Below, in pieces: positions 1 through 8,855 of a DNA stretch of 64,000 bases. The position numbers and the translations under genes are program-made. The DNA lies in NCBI GenBank assembly GCA_050289805.1, contig JBNKGL010000001.1, positions 62,001-126,000 on the forward strand. Reading direction: 5' to 3'. This DNA is from JAUILA01 sp050289805 (lineage in GTDB: Bacteria; Bacteroidota; Bacteroidia; Cytophagales; Cyclobacteriaceae). The notes under the pieces were generated by a model that saw only the letters and a program-made list of their open reading frames with translations, made no database searches and was not told the DNA's origin. How positions within the stretch are numbered: the stretch's first letter is position 1; each line of letters starts with the position of its first letter.

Positions 1-283
1 AATGATATACAGAGCCGGATACCTTCACGCGGACTGCGCCTGACGGAAGTTTCACTACTGATGTCCGGTAAGCAGGAAGTCCTGCGTAACGTACATGTGC
101 ACGCCTTGAGACCCTGCGGTGAACACGACGTTCAACCCTGCGATCGAATCTTCGGTCCATTCTTCGATCTACGCGCCTCTCGACACGTTTTGCGACAGTC
201 TGAGCCTCAGCTTTTGACTGCAAGCCGTCGGTTGCGGCAAAAAAGAAGAATATGAGCAGGCTGGTAATCAATATCTTTTTCAT
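1..283 (-). CDS. Arg-rich secreted protein, DUF6515-like (C-terminus cut by window edge)
   Basis: The reading frame starts at the ATG at 283-281 and runs leftward off the window without a stop, so only the first 94 or so residues are visible. Residues 1 to about 25 form a signal peptide (MKKILITS followed by a hydrophobic Leu/Phe run). Then comes a strongly basic stretch in which RR pairs recur every four residues (RRVD, RRMD, RRFD, RRVE, RRVH), about eight units in all. The visible end has an LPSGAVRVKVSG-type segment, which resembles the start of the DUF6515 domain of Bacteroidota envelope proteins; that family assignment is an inference from this short match. The function is unknown. The periodic Arg pairs suggest an amphipathic helix that could bind anionic envelope polymers. 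Confidence 0.6.
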   Translation of the reverse strand, partial: MKKILITSLLIFFFFAATDGLQSKAEAQTVAKRVERRVDRRMDRRFDRRVERRVHRRVSRRAHVRYAGLPAYRTSVVKLPSGAVRVKVSGSVYH

Positions 284-423
284 GTTGAATTAATTTGTTT
301 CGAACGGTTAGATGTCTCAAACTTCCGATGGTTTAATCCAACCCCGATATTTTTTATAAATCGTTGCCGGATATCCCGGGTAACCCGTTGATTGTCTTGC
401 TGTAAGATATTGACCTGAATAAA

Positions 424-448
424 TAAAAAAAGGGCCATCATGGCCCTT
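424..448 (-). terminator. Rho-independent terminator of the osmC-like gene
   Basis: Read on the minus strand, AAGGGCCATGATGGCCCTT forms a near-perfect hairpin followed by a run of T. It lies about 20 bases downstream of the OsmC-family stop codon and fits an intrinsic terminator for that gene. Confidence 0.75.
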
Positions 449-468
449 GGTATTTAATCTGTTTAAAG

Positions 469-885
469 CTAAGCGAGATTCACAGACAAGCTGATTTCGG
501 TATTGAGCAATTTGGAGATAGGGCAAATTTCCTTGGCTTTCTTTGCGATTTCCTCAAATTCAGTGCTGTCAATTCCGGGAACAGTTCCGGTAAGCTCCAG
601 GTGGCTCTTAACAATATTTCCATCCTCAAAGGATATGGTGGCTTCTGTATCCAGATTCTCCGGCGTATAACCAGCTTCGCCAAGAAGGAAGCTCAGCTGC
701 ATGGTAAAACAGCCGGCATGGGCCGCTCCAACAAGTTCTTCGGGGTTTGTTCCGATGCCATCTTCAAAACGGCTTTTGAATGAATATTGCGTATTATTGA
801 GTACAGTGCTGGCGGTGGTAAGTGTCCCCTTACCATCTTTTCCCGGTCCTTTCCAGTTTGCACTTGCTTTTCTGTTGAATTTCAT
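469..885 (-). CDS. OsmC/Ohr family peroxiredoxin
   Basis: This 138-residue protein has the size and pattern of OsmC-family thiol peroxidases, which reduce organic hydroperoxides in the cytoplasm with a pair of redox cysteines. The peroxidatic Cys is Cys59 in an AHAGCF motif at the start of the long central helix, and the resolving Cys is Cys121 in a CPISK motif near the C-terminus. Both catalytic residues are therefore present. The N-terminal strand region (ANWKGPGKDGKG) and the SRFEDGIGTNPEEL segment also fit the OsmC rather than the Ohr subgroup. It appears monocistronic, with its own terminator just downstream and a DUF6544 gene 56 bases upstream on the same strand. No OxyR- or OhrR-type operator was recognised. 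Confidence 0.9.
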   Translation of the reverse strand: MKFNRKASANWKGPGKDGKGTLTTASTVLNNTQYSFKSRFEDGIGTNPEELVGAAHAGCFTMQLSFLLGEAGYTPENLDTEATISFEDGNIVKSHLELTGTVPGIDSTEFEEIAKKAKEICPISKLLNTEISLSVNLA

Positions 886-941
886 AATTTATTGGTTTAA
901 TGCGTATTACTTTTTACGAACTTAAGATTTTCTTGTTGGTC

Positions 942-2039
942 TCAATTCAAATTTTCCGAACTTTTACTGTAAGCCACATTCGTGATTTCAAGTTCCAGCC
1001 AGTTCCATACCCCGTTTTCAAGTTCCCACGATACAGATGCCCGGGTGGGTATCAGAATTCCATCATAAACCTCGAAGCTTAGCGGATCGATTTCGATGAT
1101 CCAGTTTTCGAGTGATGCACCATGATCTCTTTGAAAATAACGTTTGGCCTCAAACCTGACAGGCCTGCCCATTTCATCAAATGTAAACGTGCCAAAACCG
1201 CCGGCTTCAGACCAGTGAAAAGAAGCTTTCGCGCGGTGATCATCAATGTCTTCCCAAACAATGTAATCAGAAACAGCAGCCCATGGGAACCAGATGATTT
1301 CACTCAGGTAGCGGATGGCTGATCCCTGGTTCATTTTGTCGCCTGATTCGTTCACCAGGGGGTAAATCCCAAATGCCTTGATCAGCATTTTTCCCCGCCC
1401 CTCAATAAACGTATCCCTTCCCCTGAAATTCATCAGAGAATTTCCTACATCTGCATTCCAGAGAAATCCCGGAGGATTTAGAGAAAAAACCTGGTTGGCT
1501 GTAAAAGGGATCCAGTCACCGGACTGACGTAATTTCATCCTTCCGTTTTGGGTAAGTTCTGTCACAGACGGGGTGATGGTACCTGAAACATTTGTATATG
1601 TAAGCCATTGTCTCACCGGATCAGGAAGGGTTTCAGGGATTACCAAAAGTTCACCTGTTTTCGCATCTGCTATTACTTGTTCATTCTTATCGGAAATTGA
1701 TGTATGCTGAAATGACCAGTTCGCCAAACCGTAAACAATTCCAAGGATTATGATGATGTTCGGGATCGTACCGGCGCGCGCATCCGACCAATTCTGAGAG
1801 ATTAACAGCTGGGATGAAATGACTGCAAAAGCCGCAACAATCCACCATATATCATTTTTTAATAAGCACAATACTGCCGCTAAAATGAAAAGCACGGAGG
1901 TAAGACCCCAAAAATAACCCCTGGGCCGTGAGACAGGATGTCTTATCTGCTGAACAGAAGCGATATTAAAGGCTTTGATTAACCCGAGAAGATGAATCAG
2001 ACCATGAATAATGAGAAGAATTGAAAAGCCAGTACGCAT
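942..2039 (-). CDS. Membrane protein with C-terminal DUF6544 domain
   Basis: A 365-residue protein. The first 120 or so residues contain four hydrophobic segments (around 5-22, 45-62, 66-82 and 93-110), so the N-terminus is membrane-embedded. The rest is a soluble domain with the RYLSEIIWFPWA motif and a C-terminal strand-rich region typical of DUF6544, whose function is not known. The fold somewhat recalls lipoprotein-carrier-like half barrels, but this is speculative. The start ATG follows no clear Shine-Dalgarno sequence. It reads in the same direction as the large sensor kinase gene upstream (68 bases apart) but no functional link is evident. Confidence 0.7.
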   Translation of the reverse strand: MRTGFSILLIIHGLIHLLGLIKAFNIASVQQIRHPVSRPRGYFWGLTSVLFILAAVLCLLKNDIWWIVAAFAVISSQLLISQNWSDARAGTIPNIIIILGIVYGLANWSFQHTSISDKNEQVIADAKTGELLVIPETLPDPVRQWLTYTNVSGTITPSVTELTQNGRMKLRQSGDWIPFTANQVFSLNPPGFLWNADVGNSLMNFRGRDTFIEGRGKMLIKAFGIYPLVNESGDKMNQGSAIRYLSEIIWFPWAAVSDYIVWEDIDDHRAKASFHWSEAGGFGTFTFDEMGRPVRFEAKRYFQRDHGASLENWIIEIDPLSFEVYDGILIPTRASVSWELENGVWNWLELEITNVAYSKSSENLN

Positions 2040-2106
2040 GATGAAATATCAGGAGATACCAGTCATTATCCAATGATGTTTGTCAGTTGATTTATTATAC
2101 TTAGGT

Positions 2107-5100
2107 CTATTTCTCGTCCATGATGTAGACGAAATCCTGATTTTTTGGTGTGCTGACCAGTGAATATTCATCCACATGTTCAACAAAATAGGCCGCTATC
2201 CTGTCTTCAGGGTTTTTATTTAACACCTGCTCAAATAACCCGGATGCTTTTGAAAATTCAAATTCCTGTATCAGGGAAATGGCTTTACCAAAGATTTCCA
2301 GCGTATCAAGTTTTGCCTGTATCATTGCCTTTTCATCACCACTGAAACACTCGTAAATACCGGACGGCTTTTCCTTACCTTTCACCCGTACTTTGCCCAG
2401 ATATCGAAAATCATACGGGGCGGTGTTTGACATGTTATGAATGCTGTCTTCACTTATGATGATCCGTGCACCAAAATGTTTGGAGAGACCTTCCATTCGG
2501 GAGGCAGTATTTACCGCATCGGCAATAATGGCAGTATCATTCCGGTGTATATCTCCGATAATTCCCATAATGAGTGGACCTGTATGAATACCCATACCAA
2601 CCGAAATGGGTATAAGTCCTTTTTCCTGCCGGTCAATATTATATTTCCTGACCTCATCCTGCATGGCAATAGCAGCGTTCAATGCGTCTGATGCCCCGTC
2701 AGGGAACAATGCCAAAATTCCATCTCCAAGATATTGGTTAATGAATCCATTGTTGGCCTGTACAATGGGCCCCATTCTCCCCACATAGGCGTTTATAAAC
2801 TTAAAATTTTGTTGGGGGGTCATTCCTTCGGCCAAATGAGTGTATTCGCGAATGTCACTAAATAAAACCGTCACCTCTTTTTCTACGTGATCACCCAGAA
2901 CCACATCGGTGATCTCATCACGCCCTACGGATTTAATGAACTCCGTAGGGACAAATTTGCTGGTAGCCCTGTGAATACCATTGAGGTTAATATGTGTTTT
3001 AATGCGGCTGATTAATTCATTTTTGGAAAATGGTTTTGTCAGGTAATCATTCGCGCCGGCATTGAAACCGGCTACGAGATCGCTTACCCTGTTTTTCGCG
3101 GTGAGCAAAACAATGGGCAGTTCGCTTGCCATATATTGCTTCCTGATTTCCTCACATACCTCAAAGCCCGACATTCCCGGCATCATGATATCCAGAAGGA
3201 TCAGATCAAATTTCTCACCTTCTTCTATTCTTTTCAATGCAGACTTCCCGTCAACTGATTCCTGAACCTGATATCCGGCAAGGGTGAGATAATTTTGCAG
3301 GACGCGGCGGTTCACCGGCTCATCATCAACGATCAATATTTTTGTTGAACTCAGTTCATGGTGAACCTCGCCGGACAATGGGCGATTCTCATCGGCATCT
3401 TCCTGAATGGTTGCGATCAGGTCCTCAGACGGCAGACCGGCGATTTCCGACCTTGTGAATTTACTCAACGGCATGCCGAAAGTAAATTCAGATCCCTTTC
3501 CAACTTCTGATTTTACATTGATTTGACCTCCATGAAGTTCAACAAGCTGCCGTGTTACCGACAAGCCCAATCCGGTACCTCCGTATTCACGTACGGTTGA
3601 ACCATCGCCCTGATGGAATGATTCAAAAATGGAAGAAAGATTTTCAGGAGGTATTCCGATTCCCGTATCAGTGACATTAATTTTTAACATATCCCCTTCC
3701 TTACCCGCGGTAATTTCTATTTTCCCGGAAGGTGTAAATTTTATGGCATTACCGATCAGGTTATATAAGATTTGCTGTAACCTGTTTTCATCCGCATCGA
3801 TCAATGCCACATCCGCAGGTATTGAATTGATCAGGGTGATGTCCTTAGTCTTAATGAGTGGCTGAGAAAGTTTGATTACCACATCGACCACCGCATGCAC
3901 ATCCACAGGGGTGATTGTCAATTCCAGGTCTTTATTTTTAAGTTTTGAGAAGTCCAGGATATCATTGATCAGGTGTGCGAGCCGTTTACCGCTGTTGGTG
4001 ATCAGGTCAAGGTTTTCCTGTACGTCGGGGGAAAGTTTTCCGGCTGCACCGTCCTTCAGGGATTCAGACAACCCAATGATACCGTTCAGCGGAGTACGCA
4101 ATTCGTGGGAGGTATTGGCCAGGAACTGATCTTTTAGCTGATCCACTTTCTTAAGCCGGGCCACGACCTCTTTTTCCTGCGCGAGTTTTTTTGATTTTTG
4201 CCTTGACTGCCAGTAGATTATTCCCAGTACAATAAGGGCCAGGCCACCAAAGACGATCAGGTTAAACATATTACGCTGATCATTGAGGTTCTTTTCATAG
4301 CTTAATTCCTGAGCGGCCTTGGCTTTATGGAATGCAATGCTGTCTGCAAGCTGTTGCTTATCGAATGCATACTGCATTTCCTGCCTGGTAATTTCCTGTG
4401 TTCTTTCCTGGTTGAATAAAGAGTCCTTTGCAATTTGGGCAAGCTTAAAATAGGTGAGTGAATTTGCATAATTGCCCAAACCTTCCCACGCATTGCTCAA
4501 ACATTCACATGCCTGCAATTTAGTTAACAGCATGGCCTTCTGTTCTGCAATTTCAAGGGCATCCTCACAATCGTCTATGGCCTTTCTAAAATTGCTGCCA
4601 GACAAAAAAGTGAATCCCCGACTTACGTATGCCTGAGCCAGCCCTTCTTCGTCATTTATATCTGATTTGATCCGGATACTTTCATCGAGGTAGTAACGAG
4701 CCTTTTCAAAATCTCCTTTCTTAAGATGTGCATCCCCAAGATTACTGTAGGCACGTGTGAGGGCCAGGTCATCTCCAATCTGTGAGGCAAGTTTCGCGCT
4801 GTTATTCAGGTTTTCCAGGGCCAGATCGTATTCGCCCATATTGGTGTAGACCAGACCAATATTGTTATAGGCATTGGGTAATCCCGCTGTGTTTCCAAGT
4901 TCTTCCTTGATCCGGAGACTATAGGTGTAATATTCAAGGGCTTTGGAGAAATCCCGTTGATCCACATACAGGTTTCCAAGGTTATTGGTGGTTCGTGCAA
5001 GGCCCGGCTTATCATCCAGCTCTTCCGACAATTTCAAGGCATTTAGTAAGTTTTCCGCCGCCATGGGATAATTTCCCAGCTCATAATAAACGGTACCCAG

Positions 5101-5484
5101 GTTGTTGATGGTAATCGCGAGGGAGCGTTTATCATCTGACTTCCTGATGAGCTCATAGCTTTTCTGGAACCACTGCAATGCGTCTAAATAATCGCCCTGG
5201 ATAGCATGACTGTTACCGATATATCGGTATGCTATCGATTTCCATTTGGAATTATTTTTTTCATCGGCATAAGCGATGAGTTCCATGCCTGTGGCGCGGG
5301 CCGAATCCATATTAGTCCGGAATTGAGCAATCATGAGGCCCAGACCGGCCTCAAATCGAATGGAATCAGTGTGGGATGTGTTTGACCATTCATTTCTCAG
5401 ACTGTCAGTCGCCGCATATTGGGCAAAGCTGATGGGGAAATATCCAACAGTCAGGATCAAGAACAGGAATGCAAATCTTTTCAT
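2107..5484 (-). CDS. TPR-histidine kinase-receiver-class III nucleotide cyclase hybrid
   Basis: This 1125-residue protein combines a whole signalling chain. Residues 1-21 are a signal peptide. About eight TPR units fill 70-360 (periplasmic), followed by a coiled coil and a membrane helix at about 406-426. The kinase has its H-box at 456-465 with phospho-acceptor His460 (NTSHELRTPL), and the ATPase has an N-box near 575-584 and G-boxes DTGIGIP (606) and GGTGLGLS (635). A receiver domain (about 714-835) has Asp765 in LLDIMMPG. The class III cyclase (about 870-1045) keeps both metal aspartates, Asp877 (FSDI) and Asp921 (YLGDG), and the transition-state pair Asn992/Arg996 (DAVNTASR). All catalytic residues are thus intact. 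The likely output is cAMP (or cGMP) controlled by phosphorylation. A short TPR-like tail ends the protein. The ligand is unknown. Confidence 0.92.
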   Translation of the reverse strand: MKRFAFLFLILTVGYFPISFAQYAATDSLRNEWSNTSHTDSIRFEAGLGLMIAQFRTNMDSARATGMELIAYADEKNNSKWKSIAYRYIGNSHAIQGDYLDALQWFQKSYELIRKSDDKRSLAITINNLGTVYYELGNYPMAAENLLNALKLSEELDDKPGLARTTNNLGNLYVDQRDFSKALEYYTYSLRIKEELGNTAGLPNAYNNIGLVYTNMGEYDLALENLNNSAKLASQIGDDLALTRAYSNLGDAHLKKGDFEKARYYLDESIRIKSDINDEEGLAQAYVSRGFTFLSGSNFRKAIDDCEDALEIAEQKAMLLTKLQACECLSNAWEGLGNYANSLTYFKLAQIAKDSLFNQERTQEITRQEMQYAFDKQQLADSIAFHKAKAAQELSYEKNLNDQRNMFNLIVFGGLALIVLGIIYWQSRQKSKKLAQEKEVVARLKKVDQLKDQFLANTSHELRTPLNGIIGLSESLKDGAAGKLSPDVQENLDLITNSGKRLAHLINDILDFSKLKNKDLELTITPVDVHAVVDVVIKLSQPLIKTKDITLINSIPADVALIDADENRLQQILYNLIGNAIKFTPSGKIEITAGKEGDMLKINVTDTGIGIPPENLSSIFESFHQGDGSTVREYGGTGLGLSVTRQLVELHGGQINVKSEVGKGSEFTFGMPLSKFTRSEIAGLPSEDLIATIQEDADENRPLSGEVHHELSSTKILIVDDEPVNRRVLQNYLTLAGYQVQESVDGKSALKRIEEGEKFDLILLDIMMPGMSGFEVCEEIRKQYMASELPIVLLTAKNRVSDLVAGFNAGANDYLTKPFSKNELISRIKTHINLNGIHRATSKFVPTEFIKSVGRDEITDVVLGDHVEKEVTVLFSDIREYTHLAEGMTPQQNFKFINAYVGRMGPIVQANNGFINQYLGDGILALFPDGASDALNAAIAMQDEVRKYNIDRQEKGLIPISVGMGIHTGPLIMGIIGDIHRNDTAIIADAVNTASRMEGLSKHFGARIIISEDSIHNMSNTAPYDFRYLGKVRVKGKEKPSGIYECFSGDEKAMIQAKLDTLEIFGKAISLIQEFEFSKASGLFEQVLNKNPEDRIAAYFVEHVDEYSLVSTPKNQDFVYIMDEK

Positions 5485-5596
5485 GGAATCAAATCCGGGA
5501 TTGATGAATTCATCTCATGATTACACATATTCCCGGTATAGACAATATACAAGGATTTTGTCTCCCGTGATAACAACTTTTGGCGATTTTTTAAAC

Positions 5597-6109
5597 CTAT
5601 GGTCCTTTGTCCAGCGCCCTTGCCAATTGTTTGATCAGGGTTTTGCCCTGGCTGGGTCTGGCGGCATTACGATTGATCACTTTGCCACTGCGGTCTACGA
5701 TCATGTAACGCGGAATAGTAGATACGCCCAGTTCTTCATAAAGACTGATGTGCAAAGGTTGATCGACCAGCAGATGGTATCCATTCAATTTCTCCTGTTC
5801 AACAAAATTCATCCATTTTTCCTTCCGGTTCACGTCAAGTGAAACGTACAGAATGGCAATATCGGGATTTTCGGTTCTGAAATCCTCGAGCTTTTCATAG
5901 AAGGCAAATTCCTGGATGCAGGGACGGCACCAGGTGGCCCAAAAATCAAGAAGAACGACCTTGCCCTCAAATTGTTCGAGCACATCATCAAGAGCAGTAA
6001 ACCCGCTATTTTCAATGAAAGTGATGTCGTCTACTGAATTTTCCTGGCTATTGGCATGGAAGGAGATCAGTAAAAAAAGAAGCAACAAATTTGTTCGCAA
6101 TACCATCAT
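5597..6109 (-). CDS. TlpA/ResA-like periplasmic thioredoxin
   Basis: A secreted thioredoxin-fold protein of 170 residues counted from the ATG at 6109. This start places a signal peptide (MMVLRTNLLLLFLLISFHANS) at the N-terminus; an earlier in-frame start at 6172 would put 21 polar residues in front of it and is less likely. The redox motif is WATWCRPC with Cys61 and Cys64, and the cis-Pro loop is STIPRY. The inserted segment after the active site is typical of TlpA/ResA proteins, which reduce periplasmic disulfides, for example in cytochrome c or envelope proteins. It is divergent from the WG-repeat gene, with about 90 bases between the two starts. Confidence 0.87.
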   Translation of the reverse strand: MMVLRTNLLLLFLLISFHANSQENSVDDITFIENSGFTALDDVLEQFEGKVVLLDFWATWCRPCIQEFAFYEKLEDFRTENPDIAILYVSLDVNRKEKWMNFVEQEKLNGYHLLVDQPLHISLYEELGVSTIPRYMIVDRSGKVINRNAARPSQGKTLIKQLARALDKGP

Positions 6110-6201
6110 ATGACCGTTAAGATACATAAATTTTGCCTGCCGGGGACCACATTCCCATGTACTAGTAACCATTGACTATCCAGTATTATTATATTCGCAG
6201 T

Positions 6202-8778
6202 ATGCGATTTTTGTTCACCATTGTATGTTTGGCCTTTTTCTATCCTGTTTTGTCCCAATCCGGTCCGGCAAAACGCGCATTGAAAGCCCTGGCCGAAAGT
6301 GACCTGGAAAAAGCATCGGAATTCATTGTGAAGGGACTTGAAAAGGATAGTCTGGATCCGCTTATTTATTATGATATTGCCAGATTTCAGATCCAAAAGC
6401 CGAATCCCGAACCCGATTCTGCCAACCATAGTGAAATCCGTTCAAGGGACCTGTATAGCAAGCTGCTTCCTGATGATCAGGAGAAATATGCCAAAAATGG
6501 ACTTACGTTGATTTCCCTTGACGTATTGAGGTCTAACATTGACAGTCTTGCATTTGCCCGGGCATGTGCAGAACCCAGTGAAGAAAACTTTATCTACTTT
6601 CTGAACCACTATCCTGAAGCTGTTCAGCGAACCGAAGCCATGCTGATGCGTGATTCCCTGGCCTATGTTTCGGCCCTTGCCGAGAATACATACCAGAGTT
6701 ATCGTGACTTTATGGATAAATACCCGGAATCTTCACAGGTGGCGCTGGCAAGCGAACGATATGAACGTTTATTCTTTGAAGAAGCCACAACCGATGGAAA
6801 GCTGGCCAGTTATGAAGCATTCCTTTCAAAAAATCCTGCAACCCCCTATCGCGCGGAGGTGGAATGGAAAATTTTTACCATGAGTCTTGCATATCCCGAA
6901 CCTGATCAGTTACGTAAATTTCTTCAGCGTTTCAGGAGCCGACCGATCTCGGGTCAGATTCGTAATTTCCTTTATTATTCCATAAAAGAACAAGGTATGC
7001 TGAATGCCATTCCAGAGATCTGGAATGATTCCTTGCGCAGTATTCACCAGATGAATTCCGATGAATGGATCGCGACATTCGACAAGGATCGCGCTTATTT
7101 TATTGATGGATCGGCAGATCAAAAATTCAGTATTGAACGAGAAGCGCTCTCGCCTTTATACAGGTGTGAAGTTTTAACCACAGATTACATTGTAGGTGTT
7201 GATCAAATCTATTCCAGGAGGGGCGACATCGTTTATGACAACCAATTTTCATCCATCACCACTTCCCGAATGGGTTATCTCACCGTAAGTAGCGGAAACA
7301 GGCATGGATTGATTACAAGTTGGGGACTCACAATACTCCCAGTTGAGTTTGAAGAAATTGAAGTTTTAGAGAGTGGAATGATCAAGGCCAGGAAAGGTGG
7401 AAAATGGGAACTTTATTCTTTTGCCGGCAGGCAACTTACCAAAGACAGGCTGGATGATATCCAGTATGCAGAGGGCCTGTATATTCTGGTTCGTAATGAT
7501 CAGGCTGCCATTGTAAATCATCGGGCCATGATTCCTGCTCTTGCCGGAAATGCGAAATTACAGCTTTCATACTATGACGATTATGAACTGCTGGATGGAA
7601 GAAAATTATGGGTCATGAAAGGTAATGATGAAGGGTTGCTCGATTTTGAGCTGAAGGAGCTCATCCCCCTGGCCCAACAACGTATTGAACCGGTTGAGAT
7701 GGGTTTTGTAGTTCGAAAGCCATCAGAAACGATTATTTTCAGTTCAACCCTGTTGCAGAAATACCAGACTTCAGAGTCATTACTCGATTTTAATGACCAA
7801 TATATCCGGTTTTCAGGTCCTGAATCTGAAGGCTTATTCGATATCGCTGCATTTCGATTTGTGGCGTTGCCGGATTCTGCCCATTTACTTGGCAATTATG
7901 GTGCCCTGGCATATATGCGGGAAGGCTATGCCATATATCAGTATGGCAAGGAGATTATGCGGAGCAGGGAAAAGAGTGTAAATACTGCTTTACTCGAGCA
8001 TAACAGGACGGAATGGGTAATTATCAGGGAAAGAAGAAATTCTCAACTGGTTACGAACGAGGGGTTTATACGATTGCCGGATTATGATGATATTTCCCTC
8101 CTGACTGATTCACTGTTTATCATAACCCGATCAGGTCGGAAAATGCTGATCGACACGAAGGGAAAGTCGCAGCTGCCCAACACGTACGAGGGCATGGCGA
8201 ATTTTGACGGAAGGGATCTCTCCCTTCTGAGAAATGGAAAATTCGGAGTATATCGGCCTTCGGAAAAAATGCTGATACCGGCATCATATGAAAAGATTCT
8301 TACGGCATACGGGGATTATTATTTTGTCGCCGTAAAAGGCGGAAAGAAAGGGCTTATTGATAAATCCAACGAGCAGGTGATACCGTTTATTTATGACGAT
8401 ATCATTTACTGGAACGACACGATCATTTTTGGAATTGATAAGAATACCTACAGTTTTCACGAGATCGGCGGGGATGTGCTTCCCGAAGCGGTGTTCACAT
8501 CATATCGTGTACTGAGACGTGATTCGACGGCAAATATAATCATGGCCTTCCGGGAAGATCATTTTGGTGTTTACAGCAGTACAGAAGGAGAAGTGCTTCC
8601 TGCCACATTTGATGATGTAATCGACCTGGGCAATGGTGGAAAACCTGTTTATTTTACCGAAACATATGTTGAGCAGGCGGATTTGCATGTAGTCGTATAT
8701 TATGACAGCGATGGGCGAATCCTGAAAAAACAAGCCATGGAACCTGCCTTTTTCACCGAGGTTTATTGTGATGATTAA
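6202..8778 (+). CDS. Secreted WG-repeat protein
   Basis: The protein is 858 residues from the ATG at 6202, which gives a clean signal peptide (MRFLFTIVCLAFFYPVLSQ). An earlier in-frame start at 6172 adds ten residues before it and is disfavoured. The N-terminal third is helical with tetratricopeptide-like spacing (repeated YxxFLxxxP and PESSQVALA segments), which recalls periplasmic scaffolds. The C-terminal two thirds carry degenerate WG repeats with patterns such as GKFGVYRPSEKMLIPASYE and KGLIDKSNEQVIPFIYDDI. WG repeats are common in Bacteroidota surface or periplasmic proteins; a ligand is not known. No catalytic motif was recognised. The gene stands alone between the divergent thioredoxin gene and the phosphatase gene 78 bases downstream. 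Confidence 0.75.
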   Translation: MRFLFTIVCLAFFYPVLSQSGPAKRALKALAESDLEKASEFIVKGLEKDSLDPLIYYDIARFQIQKPNPEPDSANHSEIRSRDLYSKLLPDDQEKYAKNGLTLISLDVLRSNIDSLAFARACAEPSEENFIYFLNHYPEAVQRTEAMLMRDSLAYVSALAENTYQSYRDFMDKYPESSQVALASERYERLFFEEATTDGKLASYEAFLSKNPATPYRAEVEWKIFTMSLAYPEPDQLRKFLQRFRSRPISGQIRNFLYYSIKEQGMLNAIPEIWNDSLRSIHQMNSDEWIATFDKDRAYFIDGSADQKFSIEREALSPLYRCEVLTTDYIVGVDQIYSRRGDIVYDNQFSSITTSRMGYLTVSSGNRHGLITSWGLTILPVEFEEIEVLESGMIKARKGGKWELYSFAGRQLTKDRLDDIQYAEGLYILVRNDQAAIVNHRAMIPALAGNAKLQLSYYDDYELLDGRKLWVMKGNDEGLLDFELKELIPLAQQRIEPVEMGFVVRKPSETIIFSSTLLQKYQTSESLLDFNDQYIRFSGPESEGLFDIAAFRFVALPDSAHLLGNYGALAYMREGYAIYQYGKEIMRSREKSVNTALLEHNRTEWVIIRERRNSQLVTNEGFIRLPDYDDISLLTDSLFIITRSGRKMLIDTKGKSQLPNTYEGMANFDGRDLSLLRNGKFGVYRPSEKMLIPASYEKILTAYGDYYFVAVKGGKKGLIDKSNEQVIPFIYDDIIYWNDTIIFGIDKNTYSFHEIGGDVLPEAVFTSYRVLRRDSTANIIMAFREDHFGVYSSTEGEVLPATFDDVIDLGNGGKPVYFTETYVEQADLHVVVYYDSDGRILKKQAMEPAFFTEVYCDD

Positions 8779-8821
8779 CGATAGGTTAATATGGAACTGA
8801 GGAGAAATTCTCCTAATTAGA

Positions 8822-8829
8822 TAACTTTG
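8822..8829 (+). promoter_or_regulatory. TAnnTTTG (-7) box before the PafA-like gene
   Basis: TAACTTTG matches the Bacteroidota housekeeping -7 element and lies 26 bases before the ATG at 8856. No good TTG (-33) element was found at the usual distance. Confidence 0.4.
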
Positions 8830-8855
8830 TGGCTCATTAAAAGCAACAAAACAAG

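Noticed and set aside
61..255. Open frame of 64 residues on the + strand near the left edge
   Set aside because: It is antisense to the partial Arg-rich protein, whose signal peptide and repeats are convincing.
5333..5842. Open frame of 169 residues on the + strand across the kinase start and the thioredoxin gene
   Set aside because: It overlaps two well-supported genes in antisense and has no recognisable features.
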